This document shows, piece after piece, positions 47,101 through 56,078 of a DNA stretch of 59,798 nt; the first letter of the stretch is position 1, and every line of letters begins with the position of its first letter. The notes under the pieces are model-generated. The model was not told the origin of the DNA. It saw only the letters and a program-made list of their open reading frames with translations, and did no database searches. The position numbers and the translations under genes are program-made. The stretch lies in NCBI GenBank assembly GCA_943333275.1, contig CALQSQ010000023.1:1-59798 (forward strand), read 5' to 3'. This DNA is from Akkermansia muciniphila (GTDB lineage: Bacteria > Verrucomicrobiota > Verrucomicrobiia > Verrucomicrobiales > V1-33).

Positions 47101-47596
47101 TCCGGTATTTCCACGCTAGTGGCACGGGATAGTCCGCCGTTTCCCCTGCGGTGTCTGCATAACGCACCACATCCAGCCAATGCCGTCCCCAACGCTCACC
47201 ATAATGCGGCGAAGCCAGCAAACGCTCGATGACTTTGGCGTAGGCATCCGGTGAGCCATCGTCCAAAAACGAACGGATCTCCTCCGGCGTGGGGGGCAGC
47301 CCAATCAGGTCAAAGGTGGCCCTGCGAATGAGTTGGCGTTTTTCAGCTTTTGCCGCGGGTTGCAGGCCATGCTCCTCCATTTTGGAGAGTATGAAAGGAT
47401 CGACGGAAGTCGCCACCCAGACCGCATCTTTCACCGGGGGAGGCGATGGATTGGAAATGGAAGCGAAGGACCACGGCCGCCTCGCCATGACGGGCTCCGC
47501 CCCGGCAACTGCGGAAACCAACCACGGAAGCAGCATCCCCAGCTTCAGGAATCCGAAGCTGGGCATGCCAATGGGGCGTTTAAAAATCTGGCGCAT
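44138..47596 (-). CDS. DUF1549-LamG-like-DUF1553 exported protein
   Basis: 1152 residues. Signal peptide [12 protein letters not shown]. DUF1549 is near residues 55-270 ([56 protein letters not shown]). A ~500-residue insertion holds two laminin-G/concanavalin-like domains, each with phrases such as NVGFDFRCA or [18 protein letters not shown] or RFYLGHGPG, and [14 protein letters not shown] or [14 protein letters not shown]. DUF1553 is at the end ([20 protein letters not shown]). Unlike the 19342 gene it lacks the N-terminal CxxCH cytochrome domain. The duplicated LamG-like pair suggests carbohydrate binding. Operon with the DUF1501 gene downstream. Confidence 0.88.
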   Translation of the reverse strand: [1152 protein letters not shown]

Positions 47597-47801
47597 CTTA
47601 CCAACAAGTAACTGACATCAAGGCTGCCGCCATCGCCAAAGCGCGGTTTCTACTTGAATATGGGGTCTCCTTCCTTCCAGTCCAAAGCACGACGGCTTGA
47701 CCAGTCCAATCACGGGACACGGCCTGAGGGAGGATGACACAGACCCGTGAATTTTGTAGTTTAGCGCAGGCTGGTTTGGGTTTAAGGAGACCGACCAGCC
47801 C

Positions 47802-48158
47802 ATGAACACAAACTACGAACTGAGATCCCCCTCCGCGGCCCTGATCACCACGGCATTTGAATTCCCCGATTATCAAATCGTCAAAAGCTACGGTATCGTC
47901 CGCGGAATCATTGTCCGCTCCCGATCCGTGATTGGAAATATCGGGGCGGGAATTCAATCGCTCTTTGGCGGCAACATCACCCTTTATACGAAGCTGTGTG
48001 AACAGACGCGCCGTGACGCCTTCGAACAAATGCAGCAGCAGGCTGTCCAGTTGGGAGCGAATGCCGTGATTGGAATGCGATACGATGCCACGGAGATCGC
48101 AGCGGGGATCACGGAGGTGCTTTGTTATGGCACTGCGGTGACCGTGCAACCTGTCTGA
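47802..48158 (+). CDS. YbjQ/UPF0145 family protein
   Basis: 118 residues. The pattern [20 protein letters not shown] then [20 protein letters not shown] followed by IGMRYD is diagnostic for the YbjQ family, small homopentameric cytoplasmic proteins of unknown role. Length is typical. Stands alone; preceded by a 205-bp intergenic region and followed by GC-rich palindromic sequence. Confidence 0.88.
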   Translation: MNTNYELRSPSAALITTAFEFPDYQIVKSYGIVRGIIVRSRSVIGNIGAGIQSLFGGNITLYTKLCEQTRRDAFEQMQQQAVQLGANAVIGMRYDATEIAAGITEVLCYGTAVTVQPV

Positions 48159-48286
48159 TAGGTTGCAAAAATAGGCGGGAGCTACCTCTCCGGATTGCGC
48201 CGTTCGATTCCTGCCGTATTCGCGCCGCGCGAATACGCGTCTCCGCCCTTGTGTGACGGGAGCGGGATCGGTTTAATGCCTTCACT

Positions 48287-49624
48287 ATGAACGCTCGCCT
48301 TTCTTTCCTGTTGTTACCGCTGTGTGTTTTAAGCGGTGGTTCTGTCTCCCGACTTTCTGCTGCCGAAACGGCTCCGCCGCTGGTGATCCGGGAGTTCAAA
48401 CGGATGGCCCTGTCGGATCAGTTCTGGTGTGAGGGAGCGAATTTCGCTGATTTTAACAACGATGGAAAGGCTGACATCGTTGCGGGGCCGTGGTGGTGGG
48501 AGGGGCCTGATTTCGGGAAAAAGCATGAGATCTATCCGCCGTCGACCACGTTTCAACTGGCTCTGGGAGAACTGACCCAGGTGGCGGTTCCTGGCTTTGA
48601 AGGTGGGTTGGGAAAGAACAATACCTATTCGGATAATTTTTTCGCATTTCCCTACGACTTTAACCGTGATGGCTTCAAGGATGTGCTCTTCATCGGGTTC
48701 CCCGGTCGTGCCACCGAATGGCGGGAGAATCCCAAGGGGGCGGATGCACCCTGGACGCGGCACTTGGTTTTCATGCAGACGGATAATGAATCGCCGACTT
48801 TTGCCGACATCACTGGCGATGGAAAACCTGAGTTGGTCTGCATCACCAAAGGAGCCTACGGCTATGCCACAGTGGATTGGAAGGAGCCTGCAAAAATGTG
48901 GGATTGGCATCCGATTTCCCCGAATAAAAACTACGGCAATTTCACGCATGGCATGGGCATTGGGGATGTGAACGGCGACGGGAAACTGGACCTGATGGAG
49001 AAGGACGGCTGGTATGAACAACCCGCGTCGCTGCAGGGTGATCCCGAGTGGAAGCACCATGATGTGCCGTTTGGCGGTGGAGGAGCGCAGATGTATGCTT
49101 ACGATGTTAACGGTGACGGGCTCAACGATGTCATCACCAGTCTGGCTGCGCATGGATTCGGACTGGCCTGGTTTGAGCAGATCAAGGGCTCGGGAGAGAT
49201 CCAGTTTAAACAGCATTTGATCGTGGGATCGAAGCCCGAGGAGAGCCGGTATGGAGTAAAATTTTCGGAACTCCACGCCATTGATCTCATTGATATGAAT
49301 GGGGATGGCCTGAAGGACATCGTGACTGGCAAACGCTTCTGGTCGCATGGTCGTGTGGGGGATCCTGACCGTAACGATGAAGCAGTGCTGTATTGGTTCG
49401 AACTCGCGCGCAAGCCGGAGGGAGTGGACTTCATCCCGCATCGCATCGATAATAATTCCGGCGTTGGCACGCAGATTGTCGCCGGTGACATCAACGGAGA
49501 TGGACTGCCTGATGTAGTGGTGGGAAACAAGAAAGGGATCTTTGTCCACCTTCAGCAAACCAAGCCGGCCACCAGGGAGGAATTTGATGCCGCTCAACCC
49601 AAGCCGGTAGCTGAGGCTAAATAA
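48287..49624 (+). CDS. Secreted FG-GAP/VCBS repeat protein
   Basis: 445 residues with signal peptide (LSFLLLPLCVLSGGSVSRLSA). Seven calcium-binding repeat cores of the type D-x-N-x-D-G can be read: DFNNDGKADIV, DFNRDGFKDVLF, DITGDGKPELV, DVNGDGKLDLM, DVNGDGLNDVI, DMNGDGLKDIV, DINGDGLPDVV. These are FG-GAP blades of a seven-bladed beta-propeller. Such proteins are exported and may bind glycans or partner enzymes. It is followed after 44 bp by the 1403-residue giant and is probably co-transcribed with it. Confidence 0.88.
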   Translation: MNARLSFLLLPLCVLSGGSVSRLSAAETAPPLVIREFKRMALSDQFWCEGANFADFNNDGKADIVAGPWWWEGPDFGKKHEIYPPSTTFQLALGELTQVAVPGFEGGLGKNNTYSDNFFAFPYDFNRDGFKDVLFIGFPGRATEWRENPKGADAPWTRHLVFMQTDNESPTFADITGDGKPELVCITKGAYGYATVDWKEPAKMWDWHPISPNKNYGNFTHGMGIGDVNGDGKLDLMEKDGWYEQPASLQGDPEWKHHDVPFGGGGAQMYAYDVNGDGLNDVITSLAAHGFGLAWFEQIKGSGEIQFKQHLIVGSKPEESRYGVKFSELHAIDLIDMNGDGLKDIVTGKRFWSHGRVGDPDRNDEAVLYWFELARKPEGVDFIPHRIDNNSGVGTQIVAGDINGDGLPDVVVGNKKGIFVHLQQTKPATREEFDAAQPKPVAEAK

Positions 49625-49668
49625 CGCCGGCCGCTGCCTGCATTTTCTCCGCCAATTTGTTACTTTCC

Positions 49669-52600
49669 ATGCCTGCAATGATTCATCCATTCTTCTGTTT
49701 CTCACTCCTGCTGCCCTGCCTCACCCTTGCTGCGGAATCCACCAACTTGTTCGACGGCAAATCGCTGCAGGGATGGGAGGGCGCTCCCGGCCTGTGGAGC
49801 GTGGAAGACGGGGCAATCACCGGCGAGATTAAGGATAAGACGAGCCTGGACCACAACGAATGGATCTTTTGGAATGGCGAGGTGAGTGACTTTGAACTGG
49901 AGGTGGAATACCGCATCGCCGGCGGCCCCTCCGCCAACAGTGGAATTCAGGTCCGTTCCCAACGCGAACCGAACGGTGCGGCGGCAGGCCTGCAATGCGA
50001 TCTGGACGATGGGAAGGAATGGCTGGGCAGGATCTATGATGAAAGCGGCCGGGGCATGATCATGGAACGCGGGACGCGCGTCTCCATCGCCCCGGATGGC
50101 CGCCGCTGGGCGGATCCCTTTGCCGAGGCCAAATCATTTCAAGCCTACGTGAAGGCCAATGATTGGAATACCTACCGCATCCGGGCCTCGGCCTCCCGCG
50201 CGGAAACGTGGATCAACGGTGTCTTCTTCGGGGCGCTGGATGACCATGAAACGAACGCCGCCGAATATACCGGCAGGCTGGCCTTCCAATTGCATGCAGG
50301 GCCGGGGCCGGCCAAGATTCAGTTCCGCAACATTCGCTTCCGCGACCTTGGCAAAACCGCGCTGGCAGGCACATCGGAAATCAAGACTGCGAAGGAAGCG
50401 GATGTCATTCATCCGTTGGGGGCCAATGGCAAACCGCTGAATTTGGGATTTGAAAAGGGGACGCTTGAGGACTGGAAGGCGGAGGGTGATGCATTTGCAG
50501 GCCAGCCCATCAAGGGCGACACCGTCATCAAGCGCAAGCCAGGCCAGGCCAGCCGCCATGTGGGTGAATTCTGGACCGGTGGCTATGAACCCAAAGGATC
50601 GGACGAGGGCACGGGATCGCTCACTTCGGTTCCCTTTGAAGTCACCCATCCCTGGGCGAGTTTCCTGATCGGAGCGACCACCGGGGATCCCAGATCCGTC
50701 AGGGTTGAAATTGTCGAGGCCGAAACAGGGAAGGTCTTCCACACCGCCGCGGGCAAGGGCCAGGATGAGGATATGCAGCGCGAGATCGTGGATATCCGCC
50801 CATTGAAGGGAAAGAAAATTTTCCTGCGTCTGATCGATCAGGGGAAAGGCGGCTGGGAGCATTTGAATTTCGATGATTTTGTCTTTCACAATGAACCACC
50901 TTCGCAAACCATAGCCTCCACAGGCCGGCAGTCGCAGAGCCCGGTGCTCTGGCACTTGAGGGAAAATCCAGCCAAGCCTTCTGCCGTGGCTAATCCTGAG
51001 GCGCAGGCCGTGGTGGCCGGGATGCTGCTGACCAATGGATTCCAAGCGGAACTCATCGCCGCGGAGCCCGAAGTCGTGCAACCGATCGCCTTCTGCATCG
51101 ATCCCAAGGGACGTCTCTGGGTTCTGGAGGGGCTGAGCTATCCCAACAAGCAGCGGGAGGGGAAGGGGCGGGACCGCATCGTGATCTTGGAAGACAAGGA
51201 TGGCGACGGAAGTTTTGAAACACGCAAGGTATTCGTGGAAGGACTGAATCTTGCCAGCGGTATTGAAGTGGGCTTTGGCGGTGTGTGGGTCGGTGCCGCG
51301 CCGGAGCTGCTATTCATCCCGGATAAAAATGGTGACGACAAGCCCGACGGCCCACCGCAGGTGCTGCTGGACGGATGGGGCTACCAGGACACGCACGAGA
51401 CGCTGAACAGTTTCTCCTGGGGCCCGGATGGTTGGCTCTACGGCTGCCAGGGCGTGTTCACCAGTTCCCTGATTGGAAAGCCGGGAACACCTGAAAAAGA
51501 CCGGGTGCCCATGCATTCAGGCGTCTGGCGCTACCATCCCGTCCGCCATGAATTCGCATTGTTCTCCATCGGCGGCAGCAACCAGTGGGGTTTGGACTAC
51601 AATGAAAATGGCGATTTTTTCATGACGCACTGCCGCAGTTTTTTCGGCGGTGGCGGCACCACGTTTGTCATTCACAATGGCCACTATTGGAATCAGGCGA
51701 ACTCCGGCTACGCCCCGTTCATTTCCAATACTGGAACGGATTTCGCGCCGGAGTTGAAAAACTATCTCCCCGCCTCCGCGCTTTATGACAGCGGTGAGGG
51801 TGGCGCCGGCAAGCCGGGCACGACGGCCATTTACGGCGGCCACTCCCACGTTGGCACCATGATCTATCAGGGCGCCAACTGGCCCGCGGCCTATCAGGGC
51901 CATTTGTTCACGCACAATCTTCACGGGCACCAGATGAACCATCAGGTGAACTACCGCTCCGGTTCCGGATATGAAACGATGCACGCCGGCGCCGACCTCA
52001 TGTTCACGCCTGATCCACGCTACATCGCCGTGGATTTGCAAAGCGGTCCGGATGGTGCGGTTTATACCATCGACTGGTGTGACCAGCAGCATTGCCACAC
52101 GCCGGTGGAGGAGAAATGGGACCGTTCCAACGGCCGGCTTTACCGGGTGTCCTGGGCCGCCACCTACAAGCCGGTAAAAGTCGATCTCACTGCCATGAGC
52201 GATGTGCAACTGGCCGGACTCCAGACCCACGCGGACGACTGGTATCGCCGTCAGGCACGCCGGTTGCTCATGGAACGTGCCGCTGGTGGCGGCATCAAGG
52301 ATGAGGCCGTCGCGGCATTAAAGACACTCCTTGGCAATGCTGACGGGACCGTTGTCCTGCGAGGCATGTGGGCGCTCCATCAATGTGGGAAACTTGAAAA
52401 ATCCCATCTCATCACCACCGCCGCACACCCCAGTGAAATTGTCCGGATGTGGGCCGTCAGGCTTGCAACTGAGACAGTTGGCAAGCCGCTGCTGGATGCC
52501 GACACTCTGCTAAAAATGTCCAAGGAGGATCCCTCTGCGCCGGTTCGTCTGGCGCTCGCCTCCTCGCTTCCCTCCGTGCCCGAAGCACTGCGCTGGGATG

Positions 52601-53880
52601 TAGCAACCGCCCTGGCTGCCCACGCGGAGGACAAAACCGATCGCTTCCTTCCCAAGGTGATCTGGACCGGCCTGGCCACCGTTGCCACCACCGATTGGAA
52701 TCGTGCCTTGAAAATCGCCTCCAGCACCCCCATCACGGAATTGACCGACAACATCCGCTGGTATGCTGCAAACAGCCCTGAAGGCCGGAATGCCCTGGTT
52801 GGTTCCTTCGCTTCCATTCCATCCGAACAAGTCGGCCGCATCGCCAGAATCGCCGCATTCGCGCTTCGGGATCAACCGGTGCTCGCGCCTCCTGCGGGAA
52901 TTGAACCAGTCTTTTCCAAACTTCAGGATCTCAAGGATCCAACCGTACTCGATGCGCTGGATCAACTTTCCGCCACCTTCGGCGACAAAGATGTGCTGGC
53001 CCGGATGCGTGGTGTCCTCGCGGATGTGAAGGCTGACCTGGGAAAAAGGAAATCGGCTCTCGCGCTGCTCAAGCGCACCGGGGACCCCGAATCCCTGCCG
53101 GTCTTTGCCACCCTGCTGGATCAGGACGCTTTCCGCTCCGAGATCATTCCACTGCTCGGACGCAGCGACGATCCTGCAATCGCGACCGCGCTTTTGCAGG
53201 GATTTGAAAAGTTCAACCCTGCGGACCGCAATGCCGCCCTCGCAGCTCTCACCAGTCGTCCAACCCAGGCCCTGGCCCTGGTGAAAGCCATGGCCGCCGG
53301 AAAGTTTGATAAAAAAGCCCTCACCGCCGTCCACATCCGCCAGATCCGCAATCTGGGAAATGCCGAATTGAACACGCTGCTGGAATCAACCTGGGGCAAG
53401 TTCAACCCCACCTCCGACACCGCCAAAGCGACCGTCGCCAAATACAAAAAGCTCTTCAGCGAAGCTCCGCTCTGGGCCTACGAGGCCGGTCGCGGAAAAG
53501 AAGTCTTCACAAAAGTCTGTTCCACTTGCCACAATTTCGGCGGCGGCGATCCCAAAATCGGCCCGGACCTTGGTGGTGCCTGGCGTAATGGCATCGACTA
53601 TTTCCTGGAAAACATCGCCGATCCCAATGCGGTCATCGGCGAGGATTTCCAACTCAATATCATCACGAAAAATGACGGCAGCGTGGTGGCTGGAGCCATC
53701 GCCAAGGACTCCGACACCACGCTCACCGTCAAGACTCTCACCGAATCCGTGAATATCCCCAAGGCCGACATCAAGACGCGCGAGAAACTCGCCCAGAGCT
53801 TCATGCCGCCCGGATTGCTGGAAGCCCTCAGCGAACGCGAAGCGCTGGAGTTGCTGAAATTCGTGACCTCCCAGCCCTAG
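49669..53880 (+). CDS. DUF1080 - PVC dehydrogenase - HEAT - heme-binding fusion protein
   Basis: 1403 residues. Signal peptide (FFCFSLLLPCLTLAA). Domain 1 (residues ~25-230) is DUF1080/3-keto-disaccharide hydrolase-like (STNLFDGKSLQGWEGAPGLW, EVEYRIAGGPSANSGIQVRS, QFRNIRFRDLGK). A beta-sandwich follows. From ~445 it is the PVC-type membrane-bound dehydrogenase propeller (LLTNGFQAELIAAEPEVVQP, IAFCIDPKGRLWVLEGLSYP, GPDGWLYGCQGVF). HEAT-like repeats run from ~850 to 1250, and a C-terminal Planctomycete-type heme-binding domain carries CSTCHNFGGGDPKIGPDLGG. Probably a periplasmic sugar-oxidising or sugar-processing protein coupled to electron transfer (inference). Confidence 0.9.
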   Translation: MPAMIHPFFCFSLLLPCLTLAAESTNLFDGKSLQGWEGAPGLWSVEDGAITGEIKDKTSLDHNEWIFWNGEVSDFELEVEYRIAGGPSANSGIQVRSQREPNGAAAGLQCDLDDGKEWLGRIYDESGRGMIMERGTRVSIAPDGRRWADPFAEAKSFQAYVKANDWNTYRIRASASRAETWINGVFFGALDDHETNAAEYTGRLAFQLHAGPGPAKIQFRNIRFRDLGKTALAGTSEIKTAKEADVIHPLGANGKPLNLGFEKGTLEDWKAEGDAFAGQPIKGDTVIKRKPGQASRHVGEFWTGGYEPKGSDEGTGSLTSVPFEVTHPWASFLIGATTGDPRSVRVEIVEAETGKVFHTAAGKGQDEDMQREIVDIRPLKGKKIFLRLIDQGKGGWEHLNFDDFVFHNEPPSQTIASTGRQSQSPVLWHLRENPAKPSAVANPEAQAVVAGMLLTNGFQAELIAAEPEVVQPIAFCIDPKGRLWVLEGLSYPNKQREGKGRDRIVILEDKDGDGSFETRKVFVEGLNLASGIEVGFGGVWVGAAPELLFIPDKNGDDKPDGPPQVLLDGWGYQDTHETLNSFSWGPDGWLYGCQGVFTSSLIGKPGTPEKDRVPMHSGVWRYHPVRHEFALFSIGGSNQWGLDYNENGDFFMTHCRSFFGGGGTTFVIHNGHYWNQANSGYAPFISNTGTDFAPELKNYLPASALYDSGEGGAGKPGTTAIYGGHSHVGTMIYQGANWPAAYQGHLFTHNLHGHQMNHQVNYRSGSGYETMHAGADLMFTPDPRYIAVDLQSGPDGAVYTIDWCDQQHCHTPVEEKWDRSNGRLYRVSWAATYKPVKVDLTAMSDVQLAGLQTHADDWYRRQARRLLMERAAGGGIKDEAVAALKTLLGNADGTVVLRGMWALHQCGKLEKSHLITTAAHPSEIVRMWAVRLATETVGKPLLDADTLLKMSKEDPSAPVRLALASSLPSVPEALRWDVATALAAHAEDKTDRFLPKVIWTGLATVATTDWNRALKIASSTPITELTDNIRWYAANSPEGRNALVGSFASIPSEQVGRIARIAAFALRDQPVLAPPAGIEPVFSKLQDLKDPTVLDALDQLSATFGDKDVLARMRGVLADVKADLGKRKSALALLKRTGDPESLPVFATLLDQDAFRSEIIPLLGRSDDPAIATALLQGFEKFNPADRNAALAALTSRPTQALALVKAMAAGKFDKKALTAVHIRQIRNLGNAELNTLLESTWGKFNPTSDTAKATVAKYKKLFSEAPLWAYEAGRGKEVFTKVCSTCHNFGGGDPKIGPDLGGAWRNGIDYFLENIADPNAVIGEDFQLNIITKNDGSVVAGAIAKDSDTTLTVKTLTESVNIPKADIKTREKLAQSFMPPGLLEALSEREALELLKFVTSQP

Positions 53881-53892
53881 GAGAAAGGCAGA

Positions 53893-54477
53893 TCAGTGGG
53901 AGAGGAAAATCTCCCAGTCCTTCACGCGGTGCTGGTTTTTGATCAGCGCGGAAACAGGAACCTCGCGCGGAGCCGCAGGTTTGCGCAACAGGCGCAGGCC
54001 AGCTTCCTCGGGCAGGCGGCTGCCCTTCCGGCTGTTAACGTCCTTGTGGGCGAGCACGCAGTTTTCCCACGTGCTCTTGCCGCCGCGCGAACGGGGCACG
54101 ATGTGGTCGATGTTCCCCTCGCCGGGGCGCAGGGTTTTGCCGGTGTACTGGCATTTGCCACCGTCGCGTTCCCAGATGCCGCGAGTGCCGAATTTCGGAC
54201 GTTTCTTGGGAACCTTGGAGAAATTTGCCAGCACGATGACCGTGGGCACGCGGATCGGTCCGCGCACGGTGCGAACCACATTGTCACTGTCCCGGATTGG
54301 CAGCGTGATCCAGTCCTTCCAACGCACCGGCTGCATGCCGCCGTCTTCGCCGATATCCAAGGCTGTGGCGGTGTCAGTAGCTAACATCCCAAAGGCTTCC
54401 TGGGGTGATTTGACATGGATTGCCTGCCAGTTCCGGTTAAGGACCAGCACCGTCGCTTTACATAAGACATCGCTCAT
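53893..54477 (-). CDS. HNH endonuclease downstream of the TROVE gene
   Basis: 194 residues. The HNH domain is clear: KCQYTGKTLRPGEGNIDHIV, PRSRGGKSTWENCVLAHKD, VNSRKG (residues ~109-155), giving the His-Asn-His core. The usual CxxC zinc pair is not complete (CQYTG). The N-terminal ~95 residues (VLVLNRNWQAIHVKSPQEAF) form the domain found in a large family of stand-alone bacterial HNH proteins. It is the last gene of the minus-strand block tRNA-like array - Y RNAs - TROVE - HNH, separated from TROVE by 165 bp with a hairpin. A role in RNA or DNA cleavage linked to the Ro60 system is inference; this HNH family is also common elsewhere. Confidence 0.85.
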   Translation of the reverse strand: MSDVLCKATVLVLNRNWQAIHVKSPQEAFGMLATDTATALDIGEDGGMQPVRWKDWITLPIRDSDNVVRTVRGPIRVPTVIVLANFSKVPKKRPKFGTRGIWERDGGKCQYTGKTLRPGEGNIDHIVPRSRGGKSTWENCVLAHKDVNSRKGSRLPEEAGLRLLRKPAAPREVPVSALIKNQHRVKDWEIFLSH

Positions 54478-54580
54478 GGGCTTGAAGATTAACGTGGTTG
54501 GTAAAAAGTTCTAGTAAAGAATTCGTGACATTTTGGACGGGGAAACGGTGTTCGTTCATTTGCTCAAAATCCGGAAAGAC

Positions 54581-54606
54581 GTCCGCCAGCACGAATGCTG
54601 ACGGAC
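54581..54606 (-). terminator. UUCG-capped hairpin after the TROVE gene
   Basis: On the minus strand GTCCGTCAGCA-TTCG-TGCTGGCGGAC forms an 11-bp stem capped by a UUCG tetraloop, followed by GTCTTTCC. It lies 36 bp after the TROVE stop. It may terminate transcription or protect the 3' end; the T-run is poor. Confidence 0.5.
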
Positions 54607-54642
54607 GCCCCGTCCGTTGTGTTTCCGTGTTACCAAATGGGT

Positions 54643-56052
54643 TTACAGATTCATGGCCTCGATCTTGCGGATCAGTGCCTGGGGATCTCCGTCGAGCATC
54701 TGGAGCGTCTCCAGCGTCTTGTCCGAGAACCCGGCCAGGCAGTAGATATTCCGCTGTGGGAACATCAGAGTGCCGTGGCCGTTGAGGTCGAACGAGAACA
54801 CTTTCGGATCGCTCCGGGTGCGATTTTTGTAGTCGGCGAATGCCTGCGTTGGGGCATCGTGGCCGACCCAGCCCTGCATGTCGCTCAGCAGGATGATGCG
54901 GTCGTAGGCCCCTTTTGCCTGCTGGAAAATGGCGTGGAAGTTCGTCGCGGACATGGCCGCTTTCGCTTCGATCCATTTCGCCAGGGACAAAGTGGTATCC
55001 CGCCGATTGATCGGCAGATACTCCGCATCACTGCTGAAGAGCATGAGGTCCGCGCCATTGGATTTCGCCAGGGTGGCGGCGAACAACGCCCCAATCTTGA
55101 TCGGACGGCCCGCCATGGATCCGGAGGTATCCAGTGCCACGAGCGTGCGACCGTTGAACGCCGGCACGTTGGCCAGCGAGACATCCACGGCTTCACTCAG
55201 CGCCGCCAGCAGCACACCCGCGTAAGGCAGACCGGAGGCGACGAGCGCATCCAGAGCCGTGCTGAAGCGGAACGGCATCACCAGCGACTGACGGATGGCT
55301 TTCGCGTTTGTCAGCATCTGCACGACGTCCGGCAGAAGGTCCGGGGCCGTTTCGAGAATGTTACGGAGATTCCGCAACAGCGCGAAATAGCCGATTTTCC
55401 GGTTCTTCACCAGTTCCGTCCACGCCTGCTCCTTGGCCTCAACGTCGCTGCCCGCCTGTGTCAACTTGGTCTCCCAAGTCTCCGCGGCGCTCAGCGTGCC
55501 TTTTACCAGTTTCGCCAGGGCCGCCGTGGGCGGTGGGTGCAGCAAATTCACCGCATCCACCATCGACAGTTCCGCCTGATCCTTGCGGTATTTCGCCAGT
55601 TGGTATTCATCGAACGAAGCCAGCGCCCGGCCGAGCCCTTTTTTCAGGCTGTTTGGAATGGGCCGGCCGTATTGTCCGAGGTAGCACGTCAGAATTTCCA
55701 GCGCATCATCCGGACGACGAACGACTGAGGCGAAAAACCCCGCCGTCCAATCCGCGCCTTTCACCTGCCGTGCCAGTTCCGCCGCCGCCAGATGCGAAAT
55801 GCTCCGCAATCCGGCTTCACGGCGTGCGTAGAGCGCAGCCTTGGCGACGAATTTCTTATCGGATTGCTCCGCGATGAGTTTCTTCAATCGCGTCACATCC
55901 TGCGCCGCCTTGGTGTAGAACTGATCGGTGAGTGTGGAAGTGAGCATCAGCGATGCAAGTTCCAGTCTGGCTGTCTCGGTGAAGGCCGCTCCACCAGCCA
56001 GGTTGGCGGTATTGCCCCGGGATGATCCCAGGGCGGGGGTGTTGAATCGCAT
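54643..56052 (-). CDS. rsr: TROVE-vWA protein, Ro60/Rsr orthologue
   Basis: 469 residues from ATG 56052 (MRFNTPALGSSRGNTANLAG); the longer frame to 56313 runs through a Y-RNA-like gene and is not protein-like. Residues ~10-285 are the TROVE alpha-helical ring that in Ro60/Rsr binds Y RNAs on its outer face and 3' ends of misfolded RNA in its cavity (TARLELASLMLTSTLTDQFY, LYARREAGLRSISHLAAAEL). From ~295 there is a von Willebrand A domain with the MIDAS motif VALDTSGSMAGRP. Bacterial Rsr works with PNPase and Y RNA in rRNA maturation and RNA decay. Here four Y-RNA-like genes and a 20-member tRNA-like array lie directly upstream on the same strand, and an HNH nuclease gene lies downstream. Confidence 0.93.
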   Translation of the reverse strand: MRFNTPALGSSRGNTANLAGGAAFTETARLELASLMLTSTLTDQFYTKAAQDVTRLKKLIAEQSDKKFVAKAALYARREAGLRSISHLAAAELARQVKGADWTAGFFASVVRRPDDALEILTCYLGQYGRPIPNSLKKGLGRALASFDEYQLAKYRKDQAELSMVDAVNLLHPPPTAALAKLVKGTLSAAETWETKLTQAGSDVEAKEQAWTELVKNRKIGYFALLRNLRNILETAPDLLPDVVQMLTNAKAIRQSLVMPFRFSTALDALVASGLPYAGVLLAALSEAVDVSLANVPAFNGRTLVALDTSGSMAGRPIKIGALFAATLAKSNGADLMLFSSDAEYLPINRRDTTLSLAKWIEAKAAMSATNFHAIFQQAKGAYDRIILLSDMQGWVGHDAPTQAFADYKNRTRSDPKVFSFDLNGHGTLMFPQRNIYCLAGFSDKTLETLQMLDGDPQALIRKIEAMNL

Positions 56053-56078
56053 GTTGGCGGTTCTTTCTATGTTTGTGA

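Noticed and set aside
53896..54514. Long plus-strand frames opposite the HNH gene
   Set aside because: Antisense shadows of a well-supported HNH domain.
54595..55728. 377-codon plus-strand frame opposite the TROVE gene
   Set aside because: Antisense shadow; the minus strand has clear TROVE and vWA motifs.
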